Positions 30,875 to 38,772 of a stretch of DNA of 64,000 nt are shown here, in pieces. The translations under genes and the position numbers were made by a program. How positions within the stretch are numbered: the first letter of the stretch is position 1; every line of letters starts with the position of its first letter. Origin of the DNA: Chloroflexota bacterium (lineage in GTDB: Bacteria; Chloroflexota; FW602-bin22; JACPRP01); assembly GCA_016210495.1 (NCBI GenBank), contig JACQUC010000252.1:15727-79726 (forward strand), in the 5' to 3' direction. The notes beneath the pieces were generated by a model. That model saw only the letters and a list, made by a program, of their open reading frames with translations. It did no database searches and was not told the origin of the DNA.

Positions 30875-31269
30875 AAGGCCTAATCCGGATGGCAGTCATC
30901 TTCGCCGTTTCTCTGGCCGTGGCAAAGTTCGTAGCCGCGTTCCTGAATTCGCGCGCGGGGAAGAAACTTGCACGGAGCACAGGTGCCGAAGCGCTGCTCA
31001 CCATCGAGGGGATGGACCTGGCGAAGAAGTACTCGCGGGAGGCGGCGAGCCTTATCCTAGGCACATGGATAGGCCGAAAGGAGAAACGGAAGGAAGCCCG
31101 ACCTGACGCTCGGGTCGAGGCCGTGGTTTGGCCGGACAGGTTGGAGGATGCCGCGGAGATGCTGTCGGCGACCGGCAACCTGGCGAGAATCGTGGCCGAG
31201 TTCTGGCACGATCGATTGGAGCTGGAGAACCTGCCCGGATCGAGGCTTTCTGGTGGACACCCAAGCTAA
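30871..31269 (+). CDS. Membrane-anchored hypothetical protein
   Basis: A 132-residue protein with one N-terminal hydrophobic segment (residues ~5-25, IRMAVIFAVSLAVAKFVAAFL), followed by a soluble, mostly helical part rich in Glu, Lys and Arg. The ATG at 30871 overlaps the upstream stop by four bases, and GGAGGT lies ten bases before it. I do not recognise the family. Coupling to the two-helix protein suggests a shared membrane complex (inference). Confidence 0.7.
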   Translation: MKGLIRMAVIFAVSLAVAKFVAAFLNSRAGKKLARSTGAEALLTIEGMDLAKKYSREAASLILGTWIGRKEKRKEARPDARVEAVVWPDRLEDAAEMLSATGNLARIVAEFWHDRLELENLPGSRLSGGHPS

Positions 31270-31297
31270 TCGGCGCGAGCACGACCCGCACCCTAAC

Positions 31298-31318
31298 CCT
31301 CTCCCAAAGGGAGAGGGG
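31298..31318. repeat. CCCTCTCCC hairpin
   Basis: CCCTCTCCC-AAA-GGGAGAGGG, a 9-bp perfect stem preceded by CACCCTAA. A similar element (CCCGTGCCCTCT...) lies before lipB at 53887. Such CCCTCTCCC hairpins are dispersed elements in several phyla (general knowledge). Confidence 0.7.
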
Positions 31319-31384
31319 ACAGGACGCGTCTCCTCATCCAGGTCCCCCTGACCATCGAACAGTGTTCTTCGCTCAATGCGCAGA

Positions 31385-31409
31385 GAGGGCGCGGAGACCG
31401 CGCCCCTAC
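31385..31409. repeat. Dispersed palindrome that supplies the hisG stop codon
   Basis: GAGGGCGCGG/CCGCGCCCC with CTAC end. The CTA at 31406-31408 is, on the reverse strand, the TAG stop of hisG: the same arrangement as for yjbQ, with a different stem. Confidence 0.8.
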
Positions 31410-32284
31410 TTGACGATTTTGAGCATCGGTATTTCCAGGATGTCCTCGGCGCCCTTCTTTTTGAGCTCGGGAATGAGAAGGTTGATTTCCGACTTGACCA
31501 CGACGGTTTCCACGGCGTAGTAATCGGTGTTGAACAGCCTGGAGACAGTCGGGGCCTTCATTGCGGGCAGAATGGAGACCACGCCCTCGAGGTTCTCTTC
31601 GGACACGTTAAGCTTGATCAAGACCTTGCCCCGGGCCGCCAGCACGCCGCCGAGCAAGGTGGTTATCTCGTCGATCTCGGCCCGTTTGGCGGGATCGTCA
31701 TAGCTATCGACGTTGGCGATGAGTCGGGTGGTGGATTCGAGAACGACGCCGATGATCCTCATCCCGTGCTTGAGCAAAGTGGCGCCGGTTTCGGTGACGT
31801 CGACGATGGCGTCGGCTATCTCAGGCACCTTCGCCTCAGTTGCACCGTAAGAGAGGTGGATCCCCACGGGGATGCCCAGCTTGTCGAAATAGCATCTGGT
31901 GAGCACCGGGTACTCCGTGGAGACACGGCTGCCGGGCTTGATATCGCTTGGCACCGTGATGCCGCTCTCCTGCGTCACGGCGAGGACGATCTTGACATTG
32001 CCGCCAATGCCCTGCTTGCTGTAGGCCAGGTCCATTATGTCTACGACCTGGCTATCGTTTTCGATGATCCAGTCGAGGCCGGTGATGCCGAGATCGAAGT
32101 AGCCCTGCTCGACGTACTTGGATATCTCCTGGGGACGGAGAATCTTGACCTGCCCGATACGCGGATCGCTAATGGTGGCGTTGTACTCTCGGTCGCCAAG
32201 CCTCTTGATCCCAAGGTCCGCCTCTTCGAACAGGCGCAGTGTTTGCTGCTCGAGACTGCCCTTGGGTAAAACCAGGTTAAGCAT
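31406..32284 (-). CDS. hisG: ATP phosphoribosyltransferase, long form
   Basis: A 292-residue enzyme that catalyses the first step of histidine synthesis, joining ATP and [24 protein letters not shown] opens it, with [13 protein letters not shown], and the PRPP-binding loop [13 protein letters not shown]. The C-terminal ~75 residues ([28 protein letters not shown]) are the HisG_C regulatory domain that binds histidine, so this is the long, feedback-inhibited form and needs no HisZ. The start overlaps the hisI stop by eight bases. Other his genes are not in the window, so the pathway is split here. Confidence 0.95.
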   Translation of the reverse strand: MLNLVLPKGSLEQQTLRLFEEADLGIKRLGDREYNATISDPRIGQVKILRPQEISKYVEQGYFDLGITGLDWIIENDSQVVDIMDLAYSKQGIGGNVKIVLAVTQESGITVPSDIKPGSRVSTEYPVLTRCYFDKLGIPVGIHLSYGATEAKVPEIADAIVDVTETGATLLKHGMRIIGVVLESTTRLIANVDSYDDPAKRAEIDEITTLLGGVLAARGKVLIKLNVSEENLEGVVSILPAMKAPTVSRLFNTDYYAVETVVVKSEINLLIPELKKKGAEDILEIPMLKIVK

Positions 32285-32612
32285 CGACTATCTCCTCAAA
32301 GAAGCACGACGTGGCGCCTGTATGGCAGGTAGGGCCTTTGGGCTCGGCCTCGATCAGCAGAGAATCGTTATCACAATCGATCCAGATGCGCCGCACGGCA
32401 AGGTGATTGCCGGATGTCTCGCCCTTGGTCCACAGGTTGCGCCGGCTGCGACTCCAGAACGTCACCAGCCCGGTTCGAAGGGTCTTGTCCCACGCCTCGG
32501 CATTCATAAATCCCAGCATCAAGACCATTCTGGTTTCGGAATCCTGAACTATGGCAGGCACAAGCCCATCCATTTTCTCGAAATCTGGTCGAGCATCCCT
32601 ACTGCGCACCAT
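32277..32612 (-). CDS. hisI: Phosphoribosyl-AMP cyclohydrolase
   Basis: A 111-residue HisI, the zinc enzyme that opens the purine ring of PR-AMP in histidine synthesis. [54 protein letters not shown] and [12 protein letters not shown] show the conserved cysteines and Asp residues (C in DCDND; C-x6-C pair at the end). There is no HisE domain. The ATG at 32612 has AAAGG eight bases upstream; the ORF extension to 32768 covers a promoter and hairpin. It is the first gene of a hisI-hisG operon. Confidence 0.94.
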   Translation of the reverse strand: MVRSRDARPDFEKMDGLVPAIVQDSETRMVLMLGFMNAEAWDKTLRTGLVTFWSRSRRNLWTKGETSGNHLAVRRIWIDCDNDSLLIEAEPKGPTCHTGATSCFFEEIVDA

Positions 32613-32646
32613 TATCGTGCCTTTCCAACGTTTTTCGTTACGGCCT

Positions 32647-32674
32647 ATGATACCGTTTTCGACGCGCGTGTCAA
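32647..32674 (-). promoter_or_regulatory. Promoter of hisI-hisG
   Basis: On the reverse strand TTGACA (32669-32674), 16 bases, TATCAT (32647-32652), about 35 bases before the hisI ATG. Confidence 0.7.
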
Positions 32675-32686
32675 GGCCAGAACGAG

Positions 32687-32712
32687 GTGGCCCTCCTTCT
32701 GTGGAGGGCCAC
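32687..32712 (-). terminator. Hairpin between nfu and hisI
   Basis: GTGGCCCTCC pairs with GGAGGGCCAC around TTCTGT. It sits after the nfu gene and before the hisI promoter. The following T-run is poor, so its activity as a terminator is uncertain. Confidence 0.5.
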
Positions 32713-32801
32713 GGAATTGTGTATGCCTGCGCAACTGTGCAGACCGAATGTTTGCAAAGCGCGGGCACGTTGCCAAACTTTATGGTAGCGGTCGCCGCGA
32801 G

Positions 32802-33029
32802 TTACATAACCGCGTCGACCCTCTTGACCTCAGGGACAAACCTTTTGAGTGCTTGTTCGACGCCCTGCCGAAGGGTCATCGCTGACATGGGACAACCGGC
32901 GCAGGCGCCCACGAGGCGCACCTTGACGACCCCCTCCTTGTCATCAACGTCCACCAGATCGATATCTCCACCGTCGGCCTGTAGCGCCGGCCGGATAGAA
33001 TCCAGTGCACGCTCGACATTCTCTCGCAC
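32802..33029 (-). CDS. nfu: NifU-like iron-sulfur scaffold (Nfu domain)
   Basis: A 75-residue stand-alone Nfu domain: ENVERALDSIRPALQADGGDIDLVDVD, then VRLVGACAGCPMSAMTLRQGVEQAL. CxxC (CAGC) at residues ~43-46 binds a bridging [4Fe-4S] cluster between two subunits and passes it to apoproteins such as lipoate synthase. GTG start at 33029 with GGAGGT eight bases upstream. It is transcribed alone; the many Fe-S proteins in this window (LipA, ferredoxin subunit, CoxS, Kor) are possible clients. Confidence 0.94.
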   Translation of the reverse strand: MRENVERALDSIRPALQADGGDIDLVDVDDKEGVVKVRLVGACAGCPMSAMTLRQGVEQALKRFVPEVKRVDAVM

Positions 33030-33160
33030 GTATCTACACCTCCTTTCGAAGCAGCCATGGCGTGGCGCAAAATGTGGAGTCTTTCTGTACTCCCGGCGTG
33101 AGACCTGATCAATTATAGTTCAATGGTGGGGCTGCTGGCAAGGATTTTGTTCGAGGCAAA

Positions 33161-33189
33161 TTGACAGGGGTTGGCAGGCGAAGTAAAAT
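33161..33189 (+). promoter_or_regulatory. Promoter of the nitroreductase gene
   Basis: TTGACA (33161-33166), 17 bases, TAAAAT (33184-33189), about 40 bases before the GTG at 33229. Confidence 0.75.
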
Positions 33190-33228
33190 GGCGACCACAT
33201 ATGGATTCTCGCCAGAGGAGGGAGACAA

Positions 33229-33936
33229 GTGACGGAAGGGTCTTCGGCCATCGAGGTATTGCTGGAGGTGATGCGGCAAAGAAAGAACACGCGCAGGTTC
33301 AAGCCTGATCCAGTTCCCGACGAGTACATTGAAACGATTATCGAGGCGGGCAGGCTGGCGCCATCGGGAGCGAATTCGCAGCCGTGGGAGTTCATAGTCG
33401 TTAGAGACCCGGAGCGGAAGCGGCAGATGGCGGAGATCATGATCGAGGCCATCAAAAAGGGGACGCAGATCGATCCAAAGTTCCCCCAGGGCACAGATGC
33501 CATGATGCGCCATAAGGTGGCCGATGCTCCCGTGCTCTTGGCGGTCTGCGCCGATACGAGGTTCACGGCTGCTTACCCCGGGTATAGCTTTCCGGAATCC
33601 ATTCTTTACGTGAGCATAGGTTGCACGATGGAACACATCCACCTGGCGGCGACCGCGTTGGGACTGGCGATATGCTGGGGAACGACGAATCAGTTCAGCC
33701 TCGGGCCCATTGGCGAGGTGCTGGGAGTGCAGCCCCCGCTGGTCGTCAAAGAGGTTTTCTCCATCGGTTTTCCGATGGCAATGCCGCCGGCGAAGCATCG
33801 CAGGGACGTTCGCGAGGTGACGCATTACGAGCGTCTGGATGTTAGCAAGGTCCGGACGGACGAGGACATCGCGGAGATGCTGGCGAGCCGGCGGGTGGTG
33901 GACGTGTATTCGGGGAGGCTCGGCACGGGCGAGTGA
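33229..33936 (+). CDS. Nitroreductase-family flavoprotein
   Basis: A 235-residue FMN enzyme of the nitroreductase superfamily. RQRKNTRRFKPDPVP (FMN phosphate binding), AGRLAPSGANSQPWEFIVV, and GLAICWGTTNQF place it there. Members reduce nitro groups, dehalogenate iodotyrosine or oxidise flavins; the long middle segment and MPPAKHRRDV end resemble NADH dehydrogenase/NAD(P)H nitroreductases of uncertain substrate. GTG start behind GGAGGGAGA, with its own promoter. It is the last ordinary gene before the accessory patch around tRNA-Arg. Confidence 0.9.
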   Translation: MTEGSSAIEVLLEVMRQRKNTRRFKPDPVPDEYIETIIEAGRLAPSGANSQPWEFIVVRDPERKRQMAEIMIEAIKKGTQIDPKFPQGTDAMMRHKVADAPVLLAVCADTRFTAAYPGYSFPESILYVSIGCTMEHIHLAATALGLAICWGTTNQFSLGPIGEVLGVQPPLVVKEVFSIGFPMAMPPAKHRRDVREVTHYERLDVSKVRTDEDIAEMLASRRVVDVYSGRLGTGE

Positions 33937-33952
33937 CGTCGTTTGTGGGCCT

Positions 33953-34270
33953 TCAGGCGGCGTCCTGGGCCTTCTCAGGCACCTGAAGGCCCTTATCAAG
34001 ATGCCACCACCAGTATTCCCGAGGAGCGCGGTCGATGAAGACGCCGGGGAAGCGGCGCACGAGATCCTCTCGCATTGACATGACCTTGCGATCCGCCTCT
34101 TCAAGTCTTTCTGCCAAGGGGACGGGTAGCTTGCCCCCTGCCTTCAACGCGTCGTGCACCTCGTCGCGGTAGAGGAAAGTGTACATTACCTCTTCAGCTT
34201 CTTCTTCACCAGGCAGATAATCCACAAGCGCAACGTACCGTTCGACGCTAAGGTCCAAGTCTCTTGCCAC
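33953..34270 (-). CDS. Unknown partner protein, downstream gene of the tRNA-Arg module
   Basis: A 105-residue acidic-then-basic protein: RDLDLSVERYVALVDYLPGEEEAEEVMYTFLYRDEVHDAL, then LAERLEEADRKVMSMREDLVRRFPGVFIDRA and REYWWWHLDKG. I do not recognise the family. It is predicted to be mainly helical, without a membrane segment. The GTG at 34270 lies 23 bases inside the upstream gene with GAGGTGACCGA before it, so expression is tightly coupled. Size, overlap and neighbourhood resemble a toxin-antitoxin unit, but neither gene can be assigned as toxin or antitoxin. Confidence 0.65.
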   Translation of the reverse strand: MARDLDLSVERYVALVDYLPGEEEAEEVMYTFLYRDEVHDALKAGGKLPVPLAERLEEADRKVMSMREDLVRRFPGVFIDRAPREYWWWHLDKGLQVPEKAQDAA

Positions 34271-34709
34271 ATTCGGTCACCTCAATGATAGCAGGATGTC
34301 GCGTAAGCCAACGGCCAAGATCTGCCATAGGTAGCGCTGTTCTGACTTTCCCTGCCCGTGTCACAACCACCAGTATACCGTATCCTTGGGTCCAACGAGC
34401 AGCGAATGCGTACGAGATATTCCCCTGTGAGTCCAACTCAGTGAGGAGACGATCCCAGCTAGCCAGAGCTGTTGCCGTGGCCTCTTCTCGCTCGCTTGGA
34501 GACAGTCTCCTGCCGAACAAGTCCTCGAAATCTTTCCAGTGCTTACGTGCATGCTCTTTTAGGCTTGCTCGGCGCCATCTTGCCTGGCGGTGGCTTCTGA
34601 CCTCATCCACGAACTCACCATCGGACATCCCGGCCAATTGCACAAGCCGCTGCTGTCTCAGCACATTGCCATCATCGGCTCGCCCACCTCGTGGCGGCAC
34701 GTTGCTCAA
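34248..34709 (-). CDS. Unknown protein family, copy A (complete)
   Basis: A 153-residue protein beginning TTG-AGC-AAC behind GGAGGAAGAGG. It contains RLVQLAGMSDGEFVDEV, RQARWRRASLKEHARKHWKDFEDLFG, ATALASWDRLLTELD, NISYAFAARWTQGYGILVVVTRAGKVRTALPM. A paralogue with the same TTG start and ribosome site lies at 35798 (copy B). The strand GILVVVTRAGKVRTAL resembles the late strands of small barnase/RelE-like folds, but this is only an impression. I know no named family. It overlaps a second gene by 23 bases and is divergent from tRNA-Arg. Confidence 0.65.
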   Translation of the reverse strand: MSNVPPRGGRADDGNVLRQQRLVQLAGMSDGEFVDEVRSHRQARWRRASLKEHARKHWKDFEDLFGRRLSPSEREEATATALASWDRLLTELDSQGNISYAFAARWTQGYGILVVVTRAGKVRTALPMADLGRWLTRHPAIIEVTECGKRLGP

Positions 34710-34837
34710 CGCCCTCTTCCTCCACTTCTTCCCCTCCTGCGCCCCAGTATGTCACGAAGACGGCTTGCGTGGCGCATGGTCTCCCAGCACTCGTCCAGCT
34801 TGTGCTTTGAGATGCGAATACGCCGAAGCGAAACGGG

Positions 34838-34866
34838 TTGAAAGACGCGGGCCAATTGGCTATAAT
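34838..34866 (+). promoter_or_regulatory. Promoter of tRNA-Arg
   Basis: TTGAAA (34838-34843), 17 bases, TATAAT (34861-34866), 11 bases before the tRNA. Confidence 0.85.
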
Positions 34867-34877
34867 AGTAGCGGTAA

Positions 34878-34949
<72 letters not shown>

Positions 34950-35003
34950 CTTTTTTTACCCCGGTGATGGCATAGAGCAGCAGGGCAGGGGAAGGCAGGA
35001 GGG

Positions 35004-35193
35004 GTGAGTTCCAGGCCAACGATTCGCTTCAGCAGACACAGCCGCAACCGTATGCGTCGGGATGGCATCACAGAGGGCCAGGTTATCGCTGCCGTGGGGT
35101 AAGAGTTGGCTGCGGGTAGCTTACACCATCGAAGGGGGCACCACGGTAATCGTCACCGTCACGCGTCGGCGGCGCGGGCCAGAAAGGAGCTAG
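35004..35193 (+). pseudogene. Broken DUF4258 gene
   Basis: The first piece, 35004-35102, reads IRFSRHSRNRMRRDGITEGQ then VIAAVG and a stop. The second piece, in another frame from about 35101 to 35193, reads LRVAYTIEGGTTVIVTVTRRRR and a stop. Together they are the N- and C-terminal ends of a DUF4258 domain (RHxxxRMxxRGI start; VVTVxxRRR end), with about 20-25 central residues deleted and the frame shifted. DUF4258 proteins are toxin-like partners of DUF2283 proteins, and an intact DUF2283 gene follows three bases later. Confidence 0.75.
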
Positions 35194-35195
35194 GT

Positions 35196-35420
35196 ATGCG
35201 CATCACCTACGATGTGGAAGTGGACGTGTTGTACATCGAGTTAAGAAAGGTGAAAGCCGAGGACAGCCTGGATCTAGAGGAAGGCATTACCGCCGATCTG
35301 GACGCGGACGGGCACGTGATTGGCCTCGAGATGCTGGATGCCAGCGAGCGCCTGGGCGCCGATCCATTGGCGAGTCTTACAATAGAGCGTTTGCCACTGT
35401 CGCTTAGGGAGAGCGCTTGA
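35196..35420 (+). CDS. DUF2283 antitoxin-like protein
   Basis: A 74-residue protein: MRITYDVEVDVLYIELRK, then VKAEDSLDLEEGITADLDADGHVIGLEMLDAS, the complete DUF2283 pattern (small beta-rich protein). These proteins are usually encoded next to DUF4258 genes and are considered candidate antitoxins (family knowledge). AGAAAGGAGC precedes the ATG. Its presumed partner is broken, so it may be an orphan antitoxin. Its 3' end overlaps, on the other strand, the residual 3' reading of copy B of the unknown family. Confidence 0.9.
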   Translation: MRITYDVEVDVLYIELRKVKAEDSLDLEEGITADLDADGHVIGLEMLDASERLGADPLASLTIERLPLSLRESA

Positions 35421-35798
35421 TCCTGTCGTGGGGTATGGCCGGGCACCGACCTTGCGCACGAAGAGGAACCGAACTCGTTGGGTCAGGGTAGCAATGAAGG
35501 TATAGCTGATTTGCTCCCTCGCGTCCAGGCAGGTGAACACGCGCTCCCAACTCGCAAGGGTCAGGTCGGTGATTTTCCGCAGGCGGTCTTCCGTTAACGA
35601 CTCTCCCGTCAGCCTGGCATAGTCGGGCCGATGCTTTTCAGCGTGGGCACGAACTCGCGCCCCCGACCATGTTGCCTGCTGGTGCCGATAGAGTTCCTCA
35701 GCGAAATGGCGCTCCGACATCCTCCTCAGTTGGTCCAGCCGTTTCCCACGCCGGCGCTCGGCGTTGCCGCCTGTTGCGGGGCGGTGCCGCTTGCTCAA
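35274..35798 (-). pseudogene. Unknown protein family, copy B (3' part lost)
   Basis: Paralogue of the gene at 34248-34709, with the same TTG-AGC-AA start and a GGAGGGAGAG ribosome site. Shared blocks: LDQLRRMSERHFAEEL, RHQQATW, HAEKHRPDYARLTGESL, LASWERVFTCLD and QISYTFIATLTQ. Similarity ends near residue 120 (about 35438); from there the frame reads antisense to the DUF2283 gene and gives unrelated sequence. So the last ~30 family residues seem replaced and the overlapping partner gene is missing. A TATACT box lies upstream (around 35836). It may still be expressed as a hybrid protein of 174 residues. Confidence 0.55.
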
Positions 35799-35961
35799 CG
35801 CGCTCTCCCTCCAACTGTCACCTTATCGGCTGCCAGTATACCACGTAAGTCGATGCGAGGAAGCGAAAAGCGCCTACAGACACCGGCCGGAAAACTGCCT
35901 CGTGCCCCAGGTGAGAAGCAGTGCAACCTCCTCATGATTTGCTTATCGATCAATCCCAGTC

Positions 35962-36834
35962 CTATTTCTTCCGGACTATGTGGTCATACGCTGCCGAGAA
36001 CAGAGGTTCCAGCGCCTGTAGGTCTACCCCTCCGTCGGACACCTTGTATACGGCCTGGTTCCAAGCCTCTTCGTACCGCAGCATCTCGGTGGCCCGCTCA
36101 CTAAACCTCTCAGCAACATGCTGCGGGATCTTGAAAAAAAGGGCGAAGCTCTTGGAGCTGACGAATTGTACGCCGAACACTATGAAAAAACCATACTTAA
36201 ATGCGACATAACCTTTGTTGTCTGCCCTGCTTAGATTCCAGCCTCGGTCCTTGACGTAGGTTTCTACCCTTTCACAGAGTCTCCAAAACTCCTTCGCTGA
36301 GTCGGGACTGTAATTTTTCTTGTAGAAGTCCAGGTCGTAGAGGCGAACAGCATCTATCGCCTTGTACGGCGCCTCCTTCTCAGGGATCGCCTCGTCCAAG
36401 AATATGTATTCACGCTCGCCATCGCAGAACTTCTTGAACTCCAAGAGCATAACTGGATAAGTTATCCGGTTGACCAACCTCTGAACCGATGGCTTGAAAG
36501 ACGGCGCAACCACAAGGATCTTAAGGGTCACTTCACGGTCCCAGTCGAACCGTATTTCGGCCAGCTTATCCTTTTGCTCAAGCCAGATACTTTTCACGGC
36601 GTCAGGGTGCGTCTCAACCCACACGGCGTATCGAAGCACCTGAGGGATAATGCTCTCGTCTACCGTCCTATCCTTGATTTCGACGACAACAACGTTGTTG
36701 TCGCTATCGATTCCAACGAGGTCTATCCTGTCCTCTTTGGAGTACGTTTGCAACTGCCGTTTGAGCAGCACGACGTCTGGAAGAATGCTTCTCTCGAAGA
36801 TAAGGCTACACAACACCAAACGCTGCAAACGCAT
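35962..36834 (-). CDS. NucS/DUF91-like PD-(D/E)XK nuclease
   Basis: About 290 residues. The nuclease core reads RIDLVGIDSDNNVVVVEIKDR, i.e. D-x(12)-ExK, followed by QVLRYAVWVETH, as in NucS/EndoMS-like and DUF91 proteins (single-strand or mismatch endonucleases). The C-terminal ~120 residues (AVRLYDLDFYKKNY to VRKK), with KYGFFIVFGVQFVSSKSFALFFKIP, look like a DUF5655 or substrate-binding domain. The N-terminal domain of NucS is absent or shortened. The start is uncertain: ATG at 36834 is used because the family core begins soon after, while the ORF is open to 36915. It lies alone in the accessory patch. A repair or defence role is possible. Confidence 0.75.
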   Translation of the reverse strand: MRLQRLVLCSLIFERSILPDVVLLKRQLQTYSKEDRIDLVGIDSDNNVVVVEIKDRTVDESIIPQVLRYAVWVETHPDAVKSIWLEQKDKLAEIRFDWDREVTLKILVVAPSFKPSVQRLVNRITYPVMLLEFKKFCDGEREYIFLDEAIPEKEAPYKAIDAVRLYDLDFYKKNYSPDSAKEFWRLCERVETYVKDRGWNLSRADNKGYVAFKYGFFIVFGVQFVSSKSFALFFKIPQHVAERFSERATEMLRYEEAWNQAVYKVSDGGVDLQALEPLFSAAYDHIVRKK

Positions 36835-36995
36835 CGGGCCGTGCATGCATGTGAAGCCGATTCCAGCTCTGATCGACAGCTGTCGCCACGTCGTCACAGC
36901 GCCGTGGCTAGCCATAGGCAGTATTCACGGCACCCGCCAGGTCTCGTTTTCCAGAGTACGATTATACACCTGAACCAGGTTCTTTGCGTTACCTA

Positions 36996-38318
36996 TCAAA
37001 GGTGTAGTCGCCTAGCTATATAGGTTGAGATCGCAACCGCCGCGTATGCCGAAAGTACAATTAGCGCCGGCTCGGCGGGCAGGCGAAATCGGCTGTTGGC
37101 CGCTACGGAGACGGCGTAGACCAGAGTGAACGAGGCGAGCCACCAGATGAGCACCGAGAAGGATTGGCGGTTGCGCCGGTAGGCCCAACAGGCACCGGCG
37201 GCGCCTAGGACGAGGAAGGGAGCGAGCAAGATGACCTGGAGCTTGTACAGGTAGGGCGGCTCGTAAGCCTGGAAGGACGCGACGTCGACGGTGGGCGAGG
37301 TCCACCAGAAATAGAAGACACGCCTTAGGCTAAGCTCGGCAAACTCCATCGGGTTGCCGACGATCCATCCTAGCGCCTGACGCGCCAGCGCGGCGTAGCG
37401 CTGTACCTCATCCATGTTGGACAACTCCTCGGCCAAGCCGGGATCGAGAACCGCAGCCATCGGCCGGCCGTCGGCGGTGAAGAGGTAACCTGTCGCGTAC
37501 GGGTTGTTACCAAACCACAGGTTGAGGCCGAAAGAAGTTTTGATAGGCACGACGGCGCCAAACTCCACGTAGTTGCGTATCTCCCACGGCAACACCACGA
37601 GCAGAGCCACGGTTGCCGCCAGCGCTACTGAACGAAACGATAGCGAGCGCCTTAGCAGCGCGCCCACACCTATGGCCATTATCACGCCAATGGGCTCGAT
37701 CAGAGCCACAAGCCCCAGCACCAGCCCTATCAGCAGCGAACTTACAAGACCTCGCCGCCGCGCCAGCTCCAGGATCGAGAGGACGGCGAGGACGGCCGCG
37801 AGTGTGGTCAGAACGGCGGGTGAAATCTGTTTGGGGAAATAGATGAAAGGTGGGTAGGCGACCGCCACCAAGAAGGAAATGAAGGCGACGCGGCGGTCGA
37901 ACAGAAGTCGAGCAAGTCGATGGATGAGCAACGGCAGTAGCGCCGACAGCAAAGCCTGCGCAATCTCGAGGGCCAGGTAAGCCTGAGCCCCGAAGTACTT
38001 CATAGAGGCGGCGAGGAGGACGACGTAGGCCGGCGCGTTCAACGCGGTCGGCGCCTCCGGGCCAAACCAGGCGCCTCCGATGAAGCCTCTGCCCTCGGCA
38101 AGGTTACGCGCCGTGATGCCGTACTCCGCCGTCACGGGATTCGTGAAGTCCCCGAAGTAGAAGACGGCGGCCAGACGCAACAACAGCCCCAATGCGAATA
38201 GGCTAACCACGGCCACAGGAAGTAGCGGCGTGGAGGACTGTGGCTCACGGGGCGGGTTCAGCGCCGGATAGCTCTTGGAAAGGGTCATTTCGGGCGCCCT
38301 GCGCTCTTCGGTCGTCAT
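36996..38318 (-). CDS. GT39/PMT-type membrane glycosyltransferase
   Basis: A 440-residue protein with about ten hydrophobic helices. The first luminal loop has GDFTNPVTAEYGITARNLAEGRGF, with acidic residues like the catalytic Asp/Glu region of dolichyl-phosphate-mannose mannosyltransferase-like enzymes (GT39/GT83, ArnT-like), and PWEIRNYVEFGAVVPIKTSFGLNLWFGNNP is a conserved block of this family. Such enzymes use polyprenyl-phosphate sugars to glycosylate proteins or lipids outside the membrane. ATG at 38318 behind GGAG. The secreted Thr/Ser-rich proteins encoded next door are conceivable targets (inference). Confidence 0.82.
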   Translation of the reverse strand: MTTEERRAPEMTLSKSYPALNPPREPQSSTPLLPVAVVSLFALGLLLRLAAVFYFGDFTNPVTAEYGITARNLAEGRGFIGGAWFGPEAPTALNAPAYVVLLAASMKYFGAQAYLALEIAQALLSALLPLLIHRLARLLFDRRVAFISFLVAVAYPPFIYFPKQISPAVLTTLAAVLAVLSILELARRRGLVSSLLIGLVLGLVALIEPIGVIMAIGVGALLRRSLSFRSVALAATVALLVVLPWEIRNYVEFGAVVPIKTSFGLNLWFGNNPYATGYLFTADGRPMAAVLDPGLAEELSNMDEVQRYAALARQALGWIVGNPMEFAELSLRRVFYFWWTSPTVDVASFQAYEPPYLYKLQVILLAPFLVLGAAGACWAYRRNRQSFSVLIWWLASFTLVYAVSVAANSRFRLPAEPALIVLSAYAAVAISTYIARRLHL

Positions 38319-38419
38319 TTGCTCCAAATACTACGGCCGCCTTCACGAAGTCGGTAAGTTCGTGCGCCCTCTCATAGACTATGGCTGCGCACGCATATGG
38401 TGCGAAATGGCCGAGACGC

Positions 38420-38625
38420 CGAGCACCCCCCCCTGGGCGGGCGGCCCTGTCCGCCCAGGGGGCCACCACGCAGGGTTGCCCATACCAAGCGCCCCGCCCC
38501 CGCCACTGGTGGGCGCAGGCGTCCGCCACGACAGGTGTCCCACCGCCCTGGCCCGGGCCGAGGGAGCCTCGCGCGTGCCCACCTCCCGGCCCAGGGCGAG
38601 GAGACCTTGCCCTACGGAGTCGTGT
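38420..38625. repeat. Cluster of palindromic elements
   Basis: Between the transferase gene and the Ig-repeat gene lie several joined or nested elements: CCTGGGCGG...CCGCCCAGG (38430-38460), a GCAGGGTTGCCCATAC half-element (38468-38484), a CGCCACGACAGG portion, and GGGCGAGG/CCTTGCCCTAC (38593-38615). I see no gene in the 450 bases 38319-38772. Confidence 0.65.
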
Positions 38626-38772
38626 TTGCATCAGGGGCTATGCTAACGGGCGGGGATGTGTTTGTCAACCTTAACAATTCGTAAATAAGGGCGTTTCGGA
38701 CTTTTAAGTTGCTTAAAGAGATCGCTGTTAGAATTAGCCAACGTGGCCAATTGCGCTGTTCCGGGAGGAAGC

